From the NCBI RefSeq assembly GCF_003253705.1, contig NZ_QKYU01000001.1:124001-188000 (forward strand): a stretch of DNA of 64,000 nt. The letters run 5' to 3'. The position numbers and the translations under genes were made by a program. The stretch is from Humitalea rosea. GTDB taxonomy: Bacteria > Pseudomonadota > Alphaproteobacteria > Acetobacterales > Acetobacteraceae. Below the pieces are notes generated by a model. It was not told the DNA's origin. It did not search any database and was given only the letters and a program-made list of their open reading frames with translations. The first letter of the stretch is position 1, and every line of letters begins with the position of its first letter. This document shows positions 17,608 to 26,526 of the stretch, piece after piece.

Positions 17608-18669
17608 ATGGCCATGACCTCCTTTGCCGCCGATGCGGCCGATGAGCGCGACCGCGGCGGCCCGCAGCAGCCGCTGCTGACCGTCACCGATCTGCGCAAG
17701 TACTTCCCCATCCGTGGTGGCGTCCTCGGCCGCACCGTGGCGCATGTCCGCGCGGTGGATGGCGTGTCCTTCACCGTCCGCAAAGGCGAGACGCTCGGCA
17801 TCGTCGGCGAATCCGGCTGCGGCAAATCGACCGTGGCGCGGCTGCTGATGCGGCTGGTCGATCCCGATGCCGGGGAGCAGGTCTTCGATGGCGAGGCCGT
17901 TGGTGAGCAGGGCGGCATCAGCGTCGCGCAGATGCGCCGCCAGGTGCAGATGGTGTTCCAGGATTCCGCCTCCTCGTTGAATCCGCGCATGCCGGTGCAG
18001 AACTCGATCGCCTTCGGCCCCGTTGCCTTCGGCGCCAGGCGCGCCGATGCCGTGGCGATGGCGCGGGAGCTGCTGACCAAGGTCGGCCTCAACCCGGTGC
18101 TGTTCGGCGGGCGCTATCCGCATGAGCTGTCGGGCGGCCAGAAGCAGCGCATCAACATCGCCCGCGCGCTCGCGCTGAAACCGCGCATGATCATCCTGGA
18201 TGAGGCCGTCTCCGCGCTCGACAAAAGCGTTGAGGCGCAGGTGCTGAATCTGCTCCAGGCGCTGAAGCGGGAGCTGAACCTCACTTACGTCTTCATCAGC
18301 CATGACCTCGGCGTGGTGCGCTGGATCAGCGACCGGGTGATGGTGATGTACCTCGGCGAGGTGGTGGAGATCGGCCCGGCCGATGCCATCTACACCGGGC
18401 CGAAGCACCCCTATACCCGTGCGCTGCTGGCCTCCCGCCCGGCGCTCGACCCGGACCAGCGGCGGGAGGAGGCGCCGGTCAGCGGCGATCCGCCCAATCC
18501 GGTGAACCCACCCTCCGGCTGCCGCTTCCACACCCGCTGCCCGCATGCCGAGCCGGTGTGCAGCGCCCGGGCGCCGAGCCTGGGCGATGCGACGGGCTTC
18601 GGCCATCTCGCGGCCTGCCATATGCAGGATGCGGGATCGGGGCACACCGCCGCCTCGGTGCTGCAATGA
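17608..18669 (+). CDS. ABC transporter ATP-binding protein (DppF/OppF type)
   Basis: Nucleotide-binding subunit of 353 residues. Walker A is GESGCGKST, the signature LSGGQKQR, and Walker [13 protein letters not shown]; the C-terminal oligopeptide/dipeptide extension includes a [14 protein letters not shown] metal-site-like segment seen in this family. The start is set by GGAG 5 bases before the ATG at 17608; the ATG at 17593 lies inside the permease gene. It pairs with the following ATPase. Confidence 0.93.
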   Translation: MAMTSFAADAADERDRGGPQQPLLTVTDLRKYFPIRGGVLGRTVAHVRAVDGVSFTVRKGETLGIVGESGCGKSTVARLLMRLVDPDAGEQVFDGEAVGEQGGISVAQMRRQVQMVFQDSASSLNPRMPVQNSIAFGPVAFGARRADAVAMARELLTKVGLNPVLFGGRYPHELSGGQKQRINIARALALKPRMIILDEAVSALDKSVEAQVLNLLQALKRELNLTYVFISHDLGVVRWISDRVMVMYLGEVVEIGPADAIYTGPKHPYTRALLASRPALDPDQRREEAPVSGDPPNPVNPPSGCRFHTRCPHAEPVCSARAPSLGDATGFGHLAACHMQDAGSGHTAASVLQ

Positions 18670-18680
18670 TGGAGCGCGCG

Positions 18681-19667
18681 ATGACCGCCCCCCTCGTCGA
18701 GGTCGAGAACCTCTCCGTCAACTTCGTCACCCGCGAAAGCAATGTCACCGCCGTGAACGGCGTCAGCTTCACCATGATGCCGGGTGAGGTGATGTGCATG
18801 CTGGGCGAAAGCGGCTCCGGCAAGAGCGTCACCATGCGCGCGCTGATGCGGCTGCTGCCGGAGAAGCGCAGCGTCATCACCGGCGGCATCCGCATCGCCG
18901 GGCAGGATGTGCAGGCGATGAACGACCGTGCGCTGCGGCAGATGCGCGGCGCCACGGTGTCGATGATCTTCCAGGAACCGATGACCGCCTTCGATCCGGT
19001 GGTCCGCGTCGGCGACCAGATCGCCGAGGTCGTCGCCCTGCATCGCGGCGTCAGCCACAAGGCGGGGCGCCGGCGCGCGCTCGACTTGTTCGATCTCGTG
19101 CGCATCCCCTCGGCCGAGCGGCGGCTGGATGCCTATCCGCATGAGCTCTCGGGCGGGTTGCGGCAGCGCGCGATGATCGCGCTCGCCTTGTCCTGCGAGC
19201 CCAAGCTGCTGCTGGCCGACGAGCCCACCACGGCACTGGATGCGACGGTGCAGATCCAGGTGCTGATCCTGCTGCGGAAACTGCAGCAGGAGATGGGGAT
19301 GTCGGTGATTTTCGTGACGCATGACCTCGGCGTCGCCGCTGAGATCGCAGACCGGGTCGCGGTGATGTATGCCGGCCGCATCGTCGAGACCGGCCCGGTG
19401 CGGGATCTGCTGCGCACGCCGCTGCATCCCTATACCGCCGGGCTGCTCGCCTCCACCGTGCATGACCAGCCGCGCGACCGTGACCTCGAAACCATCCCCG
19501 GCGCGCCACCGGACATGCGCCGGCTGCCGCCGGGTTGCAGCTTCGCGCCGCGGTGTCCCAAAGTGGGCGGCGACTGCCTGCTGACCGTCCCGCCGCCGGT
19601 CAGCCCCGCGCCCGGGCGCGTTGCCCGTTGCCTGCGGGTGCCGGCGGCCCAACCGGAGTTCGCCTGA
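18681..19667 (+). CDS. ABC transporter ATP-binding protein (DppD/OppD type)
   Basis: Second nucleotide-binding subunit, 328 residues, with GESGSGKSV, LSGGLRQRAMIA and LLLADEPTTALD, and the C-terminal CSFAPRCP segment. Three ATGs cluster at the junction (18666, 18669, 18681); GGAG at 18671-18674 favours 18681, giving MTAPLVEVENL. It completes a five-gene importer (binding protein, two permeases, two ATPases) followed without a gap by a hydrolase gene. Confidence 0.92.
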   Translation: MTAPLVEVENLSVNFVTRESNVTAVNGVSFTMMPGEVMCMLGESGSGKSVTMRALMRLLPEKRSVITGGIRIAGQDVQAMNDRALRQMRGATVSMIFQEPMTAFDPVVRVGDQIAEVVALHRGVSHKAGRRRALDLFDLVRIPSAERRLDAYPHELSGGLRQRAMIALALSCEPKLLLADEPTTALDATVQIQVLILLRKLQQEMGMSVIFVTHDLGVAAEIADRVAVMYAGRIVETGPVRDLLRTPLHPYTAGLLASTVHDQPRDRDLETIPGAPPDMRRLPPGCSFAPRCPKVGGDCLLTVPPPVSPAPGRVARCLRVPAAQPEFA

Positions 19668-20371
19668 TGCAGCACCAGCTCAGCATTCCCGACAGCGTGA
19701 TCCAGCGGGTCGTGGCCCGCTGCGGCACACCGCATCCCTTCGCCATGCTGGACCCGGTCCGCACCGCGTTGCTCGTGATCGACATGCAGAACGGCTACAT
19801 GCGCGCCGATGTCAGCCATTCCTGCGTGCCGACGGCGCCGGGCATCGTGCCGGCGATCAACCGCCTGGCCGCGAGCCTGCGCGGGGCCGGGGGCGCGGTG
19901 TTCTGGGTGCAGAATGCCACCGACGAGCGGTCGCGTGAGGAATGGTCGGTGCTGGAGGAGCAGGCGAGCCCCGCCCGCCGCGCCGCGCGCATCCGCTCGG
20001 TCTCGCCCGGCACCAAGGGGCATGAGTTCTGGCCCGATCTCGACATCCGCGAGGAAGACACGATCGTCGCGAAGTTCCGTTACAGCGCCTTCATCGCCGG
20101 TGCTTCCGACATCGAGGCGCGGCTGCGGGCGAGGGGGCTGGACACCGTGCTGATCGCGGGCACGCTGACCAATGTCTGCTGCGAATCCTCGGCGCGCGAC
20201 GCGATGATGCTGAATTTTCGGACCATCATGGTCTCCGATGCCAATGCGGCGATGACGGATGCGGAGCACAATGCGTCGCTGATCAACTTCTATTTGTCCT
20301 TCGGCGATGTGCTGACCGTGGCGGAGGTCGAGGCCGGCCTTACCTCCATCGCGCAGCGGGATGTCGCCTGA
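19667..20371 (+). CDS. Isochorismatase-family cysteine hydrolase (intact triad)
   Basis: The 234-residue hydrolase has Asp39 (LLVIDMQNGY), Lys136 (IVAKFRYS) and Cys171 (GTLTNVCCES), the full triad of the cysteine amidohydrolase group that includes RutB ureidoacrylate hydrolase, N-carbamoylsarcosine amidohydrolase and biuret hydrolase. The ATG overlaps the ATPase stop (TGATG), so uptake and hydrolysis are co-expressed. With the amidase and monooxygenases nearby, it probably cleaves an amide or carbamoyl group in the imported compound (inference). Confidence 0.9.
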   Translation: MQHQLSIPDSVIQRVVARCGTPHPFAMLDPVRTALLVIDMQNGYMRADVSHSCVPTAPGIVPAINRLAASLRGAGGAVFWVQNATDERSREEWSVLEEQASPARRAARIRSVSPGTKGHEFWPDLDIREEDTIVAKFRYSAFIAGASDIEARLRARGLDTVLIAGTLTNVCCESSARDAMMLNFRTIMVSDANAAMTDAEHNASLINFYLSFGDVLTVAEVEAGLTSIAQRDVA

Positions 20372-20402
20372 ACCACCGCTTTGCCTGCAACGGGAAACGA
20401 CC

Positions 20403-20606
20403 ATGACTGAAGAGCGTGACGCTGAACTCGACATGGTGCTGAAACGCGCCGGCCTGACCCTGCCGCCCAACCGCTATGCCGGCATCCTCGCGACCTATCG
20501 CGACCTGCAGGCGATGCTGCCGGTGCTGCGCGGTCCCCGCACCGCGGCGGCCGAACCGGCCGGGACCTATGTGCTGGAGACGATCACGCGGGAGATCGCG
20601 CCGTGA
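20403..20606 (+). CDS. Small AtzG-like (DUF4089-type) amidase partner
   Basis: A 67-residue protein starting MTEERDAELD, with LTLPPNRYAGILATYRDLQ and an AGTYVLE tail. This matches the short GatC-like helical proteins (AtzG/DUF4089) that sit next to amidases and, in the cyanuric acid pathway, form a complex with the AtzE amidase. Its stop overlaps the amidase GTG start. The assignment rests on the motif pattern plus that tight pairing, because the protein is too short for a firm call by eye. Confidence 0.72.
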   Translation: MTEERDAELDMVLKRAGLTLPPNRYAGILATYRDLQAMLPVLRGPRTAAAEPAGTYVLETITREIAP

Positions 20607-22027
20607 GCGGCTTGGAAGACCTTCCGATCGCCGAGGCGGGCAAGCGCCTGCGCGACGGCAGCCTCACCGCGACGGCGCTGGCGCGGAGCAGCCTGGACCG
20701 TATCGCCGAGCTCGATGGGGCGCTGCACAGCTTCGTGCTGCTCACCGCCGATCGTGCGCTGGCCGATGCGGCGCGGGCCGATGCGGAGCTTGCGGCCGGC
20801 ACCGATCGCGGGCCGATGCATGGCATCCCCTATGCGCTCAAGGACATCTACGACACCGGCGGCATCCGCACGACCTGCCATTCTAAGGTGCTGATCGACA
20901 ACATCCCCGCCGAGGATTGCGTCGTCGGGCGCAAGCTCGCGGCCGGTGGCGGCGTGCTGCTGGGCAAGCTCGCGACGCATGAATTCGCCCTCGGCGGGCC
21001 GAGCTTCGACCTGCCCTTCCCGCCGGCGCGCAACCCGTGGAACCTCGACCACGTGACCGGCGGCTCCTCCTCCGGTTCCGGCGCCTCGGTCGCGGCGCGG
21101 CTGGTGCGGACGGCGATGGGCTCGGACACCGGCGGCTCCATCCGCGGGCCCGCGGCCTATTGCGGCATCGTGGGGCTGAAGCCGACTTACGGGCTGGTCA
21201 GCCGGCGCGGGGTGTTCCCGCTGTCCTATACCCTTGACCATTGCGGCCCGCTCTCGGCCAGCGTCGAGGATGCGGCGATCACCACCCAGGTCATCGCCGG
21301 CTATGATTCCGCCGATCCCGCCAGCGCCAACCGTCCGGTGCCCGACCTGCTGACCGGCTTGCAGGGGGGCGTGAAGGGCCTGCGCATCGGCCTGCCGCGC
21401 AAGCTCTGGCAGGGGGCGGAGGGGCTGACGCCCGAGACCGAAGCCGCGCTGGAGCGTCTGGCGAAGGACCTCGCCGCGGCCGGCGCCATCGTCGAGGAGG
21501 TGCTGCTCCCCGACTACCAGCTGTTCAACGCCTGTGGCCGCGTCATCCTCCTCTCGGAGGCCTTCGCGATCCATGAGAAGACCATGCGCGAGCGGCCGCA
21601 GGACTACGGCGAGCTGTTCTTCATGCGTGTCGCCGTCGCGGCCTCGATCTCCGCCGCCGATTACATGCAGGCGCAGCGGCTGCGGCGGGAGCTGTCGGTC
21701 GCGGTCAACCGGGTCGCGCTACAGAAATACGACCTGCTGCTGACCGCCTGCGCCCTCGGCCCGGCACCCGCCTTCGCGGACTTCCCCTCGGACCGTCCAG
21801 GGCCGATGGCGATCCAGAGCATGCCCTTCAACGTCACCGGCAACCCCGCGCTGTCGATGCCGGCGGGGCTGAGCCCCGAGGGCCTGCCGCTCTCGGTGCA
21901 GCTGGTCGCGCGCCCCTTCGAGGAAGCGCTGCTGCTGCGTGCCGGCCGGGCGGTGGAGCTTATCACCGCCGGCTGGGGCTACGCGCAGCGCCCCGCCGAT
22001 CCGACCCCGGCGCTCGTCTCAGCCTGA
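20603..22027 (+). CDS. Amidase signature-family hydrolase (AtzE-like)
   Basis: The 474-residue amidase has the Ser-cisSer-Lys triad: Lys80 in ALKDIYDTGG, the GGSSSGSG loop at 153-160 with the cis-Ser, and Ser179 in DTGGSIRGPAAYCG. It starts at a GTG that overlaps the AtzG-like stop, as in AtzG/AtzE-type pairs where the amidase hydrolyses 1-carboxybiuret. The same arrangement exists with other amidases of unknown substrate, so the compound is not settled. Its last 9 bases overlap the convergent monooxygenase gene. Confidence 0.88.
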   Translation: MSGLEDLPIAEAGKRLRDGSLTATALARSSLDRIAELDGALHSFVLLTADRALADAARADAELAAGTDRGPMHGIPYALKDIYDTGGIRTTCHSKVLIDNIPAEDCVVGRKLAAGGGVLLGKLATHEFALGGPSFDLPFPPARNPWNLDHVTGGSSSGSGASVAARLVRTAMGSDTGGSIRGPAAYCGIVGLKPTYGLVSRRGVFPLSYTLDHCGPLSASVEDAAITTQVIAGYDSADPASANRPVPDLLTGLQGGVKGLRIGLPRKLWQGAEGLTPETEAALERLAKDLAAAGAIVEEVLLPDYQLFNACGRVILLSEAFAIHEKTMRERPQDYGELFFMRVAVAASISAADYMQAQRLRRELSVAVNRVALQKYDLLLTACALGPAPAFADFPSDRPGPMAIQSMPFNVTGNPALSMPAGLSPEGLPLSVQLVARPFEEALLLRAGRAVELITAGWGYAQRPADPTPALVSA

Positions 22028-23344
22028 GGCCGCGGGCGGGAACAGCCGGTTCGCCGGCCGTTCCAGCCCGAGGTGCTCGCGCAGGGTCGTGCCGGTGTAG
22101 TCGCGCCGGAACAGCCCGCGCTCCTGCAGGATCGGCACCACCTGATCGACGAAATCATCGAAGCCACCAGGGAAGTAGGGCGGCAGGATGTTGAAGCCAT
22201 CCGCCGCCTCGGCACGGAACCACTCCTCCAGCGTGTCGGCGATGGCGACCGGCGTGCCGCAGATCACCCAATGCCCGCGCGCGGCACCGGTCAGGTTGAG
22301 CAGGTCGCGCCAGGTCATGTTCTCGCGCTTGGCCTTGGCCAGCATGGCGCGGGCGAAGCCATGCGAGGTATCGGGCAAGGGCAGATCCGGCACGAGATCA
22401 TCCGGCGGAAAGCCCGAGACATCGATGCCGAGCCGGTTGGCCAGCATCGAATGCGCATTGCCGCCCGTCACGAAGCTCTGCAAGGTATTGAGCTTCTCCC
22501 GCGCCTCGGCATCCGTGGCACCGATCACCGGCATCACCCCGGGCAGCACCGCGATGTCGCTGTCCTTGCGGCCATAGCCCGGCAGCCGGTCCTTCAGCGC
22601 GCGATAGGCGAGCTTGGCTTCCTCAAGATCCTGCACCACGGAGAAGACGACATCCGCCGTCCGCGCCGCCAGCGCGAGGCCGACATCGGAACTGCCGGCC
22701 TGGAGGATGATCGGCTGCCCCTGCGGCGTGCGGCCGATGTTCAGCGGCCCCTTCACCTTGAAGAAGCGGCCCTCGTGGTCGAGGCTGCGCACCTTGCTGC
22801 CGTCGATATACTGGCCGGTCTCGCGGTCGGCGAGGATCGCGCCATCGTCCCAGCAATCCCATAGCCCGCGGACCACATCGACGAACTCCTCCGCGACCTC
22901 GTAGCGCGCATCATGCCGGGGATGTTCGCGGCCGAAATTCGCCGCGGCCTTGGCGCCCGAACTGGTGACGGCATTCCACGCCGCCCGCCCGCCGCTCAGA
23001 TGGTCGAGCGAGGCGAAGGCGCGGGCGACCAGGAAGGGCTCGCCATAGGTGGTCGAGGAGGTGGCGCCGAGCCCGACATGCGTCGTGGTCGCGGCCAGGG
23101 CCGCGAGCATGGTCAGTGGCTCGAACCGCACGGTGAAGGAGGGGTGGTCGTTCACCCCCGCGACCAGGCTGTCGCCGAGGAACAGCAGGTCGAATTTTCC
23201 GCGCTCGGCGGTGCGGGCTATTTCCTGGATGACGGGCAGGCTCTGGAAACTGTCGGCGGCGCCAGGGTAGCGCCAGCCGGCGATATGATTCCCGGTGCCA
23301 AGGACGAAGACGCCAAGGTGCATCTGTCGGTCCTGCATAGGCAT
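22019..23344 (-). CDS. LLM-class flavin-dependent monooxygenase (NtaA/SnaA/DszA family)
   Basis: A luciferase-like TIM-barrel monooxygenase of 441 residues using reduced FMN. Signatures are LDHLSGGRAAWNAVTSS, RYEVAEEFVDVVRGLWD, KVKGPLNIGRTPQGQP and the C-terminal GTTLREHLGLERPANR. The ATG at 23344 has GGGAG 9 bases upstream (a second ATG is two codons on). Relatives oxidise nitrilotriacetate, EDTA, dibenzothiophene sulfone or pyrimidines and need a separate flavin reductase, which is not in this window. It is divergent from a second family member at 23477. Confidence 0.9.
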   Translation of the reverse strand: MPMQDRQMHLGVFVLGTGNHIAGWRYPGAADSFQSLPVIQEIARTAERGKFDLLFLGDSLVAGVNDHPSFTVRFEPLTMLAALAATTTHVGLGATSSTTYGEPFLVARAFASLDHLSGGRAAWNAVTSSGAKAAANFGREHPRHDARYEVAEEFVDVVRGLWDCWDDGAILADRETGQYIDGSKVRSLDHEGRFFKVKGPLNIGRTPQGQPIILQAGSSDVGLALAARTADVVFSVVQDLEEAKLAYRALKDRLPGYGRKDSDIAVLPGVMPVIGATDAEAREKLNTLQSFVTGGNAHSMLANRLGIDVSGFPPDDLVPDLPLPDTSHGFARAMLAKAKRENMTWRDLLNLTGAARGHWVICGTPVAIADTLEEWFRAEAADGFNILPPYFPGGFDDFVDQVVPILQERGLFRRDYTGTTLREHLGLERPANRLFPPAASG

Positions 23345-23476
23345 GAACTGCTCTCCCAGAGAACTGCTGCCCAAACTCTGGGCATGGATGGTGGGCCGCG
23401 GCAAGAAACCCCGCCGCGATCCCGTTGTGAGCCAAACCCCATGCTGGTTCCATGCCACGCGAAGAGGAGAGCAGCG
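23345..23476. promoter_or_regulatory. Divergent promoter region between two monooxygenase genes
   Basis: This 132-base spacer holds an inverted repeat CCCAGAG-14-CTCTGGG at 23355-23361 and 23376-23382, a possible operator. Both flanking genes carry the same leader element (CTGCTCTCC on one side, GGAGAGCAG on the other), which are their ribosome sites in mirror image. Confidence 0.4.
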
Positions 23477-24832
23477 ATGACCCCGCATCCGCGCCAGATC
23501 CGGCTCGGCGTTTCGATGATCGGCATGGGCTATCATCTCGCCGCCTGGCGCCATCCGGAGGCCTCGGCCGGCGGCAATATGGAGCTCGCGCATTTCGTGC
23601 GCGTCGCCCAGGCGGCGGAACGCGGGCTGTTCGACATGGCCTTCCTGGCCGATGGCGTCGGCATCCGCTTCCATGACGAACCGCCGGGCGCGCTTTGCCG
23701 CACCTCCAAGAATGTGCAGTTCGAGCCGCTGACCCTGCTTTCGGCCCTGGCGATGGTGACCGAGCGGGTCGGGCTCGTGGCGACGGCCTCGACGACCTAC
23801 AACGAGCCCTACCATGTCGCCCGCAAATTCGCCTCGCTGGATCATCTGAGCGGCGGGCGGGCGGGCTGGAACGTCGTGACCTCGGTGACGAACATGGAGG
23901 CCGCGAATTTCAACCTCGACGCCGCGCCGAGCTATGCCAGCCGCTACGAGCGCGCCGCCGAATTCGTCGAGGTGGTGCGTGGCCTCTGGGACAGTTGGGA
24001 GGATGATGCCTTCATCCGCGACAAGGCGAGCGGCATCAACTTCGACCAGGCCAAGCTCCATGTGCTGAACCACAAGGGCAAGCATTTCTCGGTGCGCGGG
24101 CCGCTGAACGTGGCGCGCACGCCGCAGGGGGCGCCGGTGATCGTGCAGGCCGGGGCCTCGGACGAGGGCCGCGAACTGGCCGCGGCCACCGCCGATGTCG
24201 TCTATGCCGCCGCCCAGACGCTGGAGGAGGCGCGGGCCTATTACGCCTCGGTCAAGGGCCGCATGGCGCGTTATGGCCGCGAGCCCGATGCGCTGAAGAT
24301 CATGCCCGGCATCATGGCCATCCCGGGGGCGACACGGCAGGTGGCGCAGGACCGCTACGACATCCTGCAGGAGCTGGTGGAGCCCATCGTCGGCCTTGGC
24401 GCGCTCGCGGGCTCGCTCGGGGACCTCTCGGGCTTCGACCTCGACGGGCCGGTGCCGCCCCCGGTCAGCCAGCGCATGCTGAGCCGGGCGAAGATCTTCC
24501 TCGGCATGGCGGAGCGGGGCGGGTTGTCGATCCGTCAGCTCTACCTCGCCATCGCCGGCGGCAATGGGCACCGCATGGTCATCGGCACGCCCGCCGACAT
24601 CGCCGATGCGATGGAGGAATGGTTTCTGGGCGAGGCCGCCGATGGCTTCAACATCCTCCCCCCCTGGCTGCCGGGCGGGCTGGAGGATGTCGTGGATCAG
24701 GTGGTCCCGGAATTGCAACGCCGGGGGCTCTACCGCACCGCTTATGCGGGCCGGACCCTGCGCGACCATCTCGGCATCGCGCCGCCCGACAACCGCCGGG
24801 CCGTGCTTGCGACCCTCCAGGCTGCCAAATAG
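23477..24832 (+). CDS. LLM-class flavin-dependent monooxygenase (NtaA/SnaA/DszA family)
   Basis: The 451-residue FMN-dependent monooxygenase carries LDHLSGGRAGWNVVTSV, RYERAAEFVEVVRGLWD, SVRGPLNVARTPQGAP and GRTLRDHLGIAPPDNR. A GGAGAG ribosome site sits before the ATG at 23477; upstream in-frame sequence is antisense to the neighbour and not coding. An ABC binding-protein gene follows after 28 bases, linking oxidation and uptake. It is a diverged paralogue of the 22019 and 26527 genes. Confidence 0.9.
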   Translation: MTPHPRQIRLGVSMIGMGYHLAAWRHPEASAGGNMELAHFVRVAQAAERGLFDMAFLADGVGIRFHDEPPGALCRTSKNVQFEPLTLLSALAMVTERVGLVATASTTYNEPYHVARKFASLDHLSGGRAGWNVVTSVTNMEAANFNLDAAPSYASRYERAAEFVEVVRGLWDSWEDDAFIRDKASGINFDQAKLHVLNHKGKHFSVRGPLNVARTPQGAPVIVQAGASDEGRELAAATADVVYAAAQTLEEARAYYASVKGRMARYGREPDALKIMPGIMAIPGATRQVAQDRYDILQELVEPIVGLGALAGSLGDLSGFDLDGPVPPPVSQRMLSRAKIFLGMAERGGLSIRQLYLAIAGGNGHRMVIGTPADIADAMEEWFLGEAADGFNILPPWLPGGLEDVVDQVVPELQRRGLYRTAYAGRTLRDHLGIAPPDNRRAVLATLQAAK

Positions 24833-24860
24833 GCGGTCACGACAGACAAGGATTACCCTC

Positions 24861-26435
24861 ATGCGCGCTCTGCTGCTCGCCACCGCCGCCTGCCTTCTCG
24901 CGATGCCGATGGCGCGGGCGGAAAACCTGCGGATCGCGATGAAGGCGGCCGTGGACAGCTCCGATCCGCATCTGACCTTCACGCCCAACCGCAATGTGCA
25001 GTTGCATGTCTATGAGACGCTGTTGACCCAGGACGACCGGCTGATCGCGCGCCCGCAGCTGGCGGACTCCTGGCGCAGCCTCGATCCGCTGACCTGGGAG
25101 TTCAAGCTGCGGCCCGGGGTGAGGTTCCACGATGGCTCGCCGCTGACCGCCGCCGATGTCGCCTTCTCCATCCGCCGCGCCCAGAACGCCCCGGGCGCGC
25201 GCACCTATGCCGCGGCGGTGCGCAATGTCACCGAGATGACGGTGGTCGATGACCTCACCTTGATCGTGAAGACGCAGGTGCCGACGCCGTTGCAGCCGCA
25301 CTTCCTGGTCGGCATCGCGATCCTGTCCGAACGTGCCGCGACCGATGCGACCGAGGCCGATTTCAACGGCGGCCGCGCCGCCATCGGCACCGGCCCCTAT
25401 CGCTGGATCAAATGGACGCCGCAGCAGAATGTGGTGATCGAGCGCAGCGACACCTGGCGCGGCGCGCGCGAGCCCTGGGACCGGGTGACCTTCAGCTTCA
25501 TCTCCAACGACAGCGCGCGGGTCGCGGCCCTGCTGTCCGACGATGTGGATGTGATCGACAGCGTGCCCTCCGGCCTGCATGCCCGCATCCGCGCCAGTGA
25601 CGCGACGCAGCTGATCTCGGGCGATTCCATCTTCACCTACTACTTCTACCTCGACAGCATGAGCGCGCAGATCCCCAATGCGACCGATGCGGAGGGCCAG
25701 ATCCTGCCGCAGAACCCGCTGCGGGACCTGCGCGTGCGGCAGGCGATGACCCATGCGATCAACCGCGTGGCGCTGGCCGAACGCGCGATGGAGGGCGGCG
25801 CCAGCCCGGCCGGGCAGATCGCGGCCGCGGGCTTCAGCGGCCATGACCCGAGCATCCCGGTGCCGAGCTACGACCCCGCGCTGTCCCGCCGCCTGCTGGC
25901 CGAGGCTGGCTATCCGCAGGGCTTCAACCTCACCATCCATTGCACGCTGGACCGCTTCGCCGGCGATGCGCGCTCCTGCCAGGCGATCGCGCAGATGCTG
26001 ACGGTGGCCGGGATCAAGACCACGATCGAGGCGCTGCCGATGCCGGTCTATCTGCGCCGCAGCGCCAACCGGCTGCCCGATGGCGTGCCGGAACTCAGCG
26101 CGCATCTGGCGATGTTCGGCTCCTCCAGCGGGCTGGCCAGCGAGGCGATGACCGCGCTGGTCCGCACGCCGAATGCCGGCTCGGCCCAGGGCGGCTGGAA
26201 CCGCACGCGCTACTCGAACCCGGAGTTGGACCGGCTGCTCTCGGTGGCCGACGCGACCTTCGACGACGCGGCGCGCGAGGTCGCGACGCAGCGTGCCGTG
26301 CGCTTCGTGGTGGAGAATGACGCGCTGTTGCCGGTCTTCTTCATGCGTGCCAGCTGGGGTGTGCGCAAGCCGCTGCGGCTGACCCCGCGCGGCGACCAGT
26401 ACACGATGGCCACGGATATTCGCGCGGCCCCTTGA
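24861..26435 (+). CDS. ABC transporter solute-binding protein, family 5, orphan
   Basis: Periplasmic binding protein of 524 residues with a signal peptide of about 21 residues (ending MARAEN), WEFKLRPGVRFHDGSPLTAADV and AAIGTGPYRWIKW motifs. No permease or ATPase accompanies it, so it may feed the importer at 14144-19667 with another ligand. The ATG at 24861 gives a clean signal peptide; sequence upstream in frame overlaps the monooxygenase gene in another frame and is not coding. Confidence 0.9.
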   Translation: MRALLLATAACLLAMPMARAENLRIAMKAAVDSSDPHLTFTPNRNVQLHVYETLLTQDDRLIARPQLADSWRSLDPLTWEFKLRPGVRFHDGSPLTAADVAFSIRRAQNAPGARTYAAAVRNVTEMTVVDDLTLIVKTQVPTPLQPHFLVGIAILSERAATDATEADFNGGRAAIGTGPYRWIKWTPQQNVVIERSDTWRGAREPWDRVTFSFISNDSARVAALLSDDVDVIDSVPSGLHARIRASDATQLISGDSIFTYYFYLDSMSAQIPNATDAEGQILPQNPLRDLRVRQAMTHAINRVALAERAMEGGASPAGQIAAAGFSGHDPSIPVPSYDPALSRRLLAEAGYPQGFNLTIHCTLDRFAGDARSCQAIAQMLTVAGIKTTIEALPMPVYLRRSANRLPDGVPELSAHLAMFGSSSGLASEAMTALVRTPNAGSAQGGWNRTRYSNPELDRLLSVADATFDDAAREVATQRAVRFVVENDALLPVFFMRASWGVRKPLRLTPRGDQYTMATDIRAAP

Positions 26436-26436
26436 G

Positions 26437-26459
26437 GCGTGACCGCTTCGCGGTGACGC
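26437..26459 (+). terminator. Hairpin after the orphan binding-protein gene
   Basis: GCGT-G-ACCGC, loop TTC, GCGGT-G-ACGC forms a 9-pair stem with one G-G mismatch directly after the stop at 26435. There is no strong T-run, so termination would be weak or Rho-assisted. Confidence 0.45.
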
Positions 26460-26526
26460 TCCAGGCTTCTATGTTTCGGGCAGTTTCCCTTCGATCTGAA
26501 GCGACACTGCTCCAAGGCGACGGACC

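Noticed and set aside
23345-24994. Upstream extension of the minus-strand monooxygenase through its divergent neighbour
   Set aside because: Family similarity and a good ribosome site begin at 23344; the extension is antisense to a real gene.
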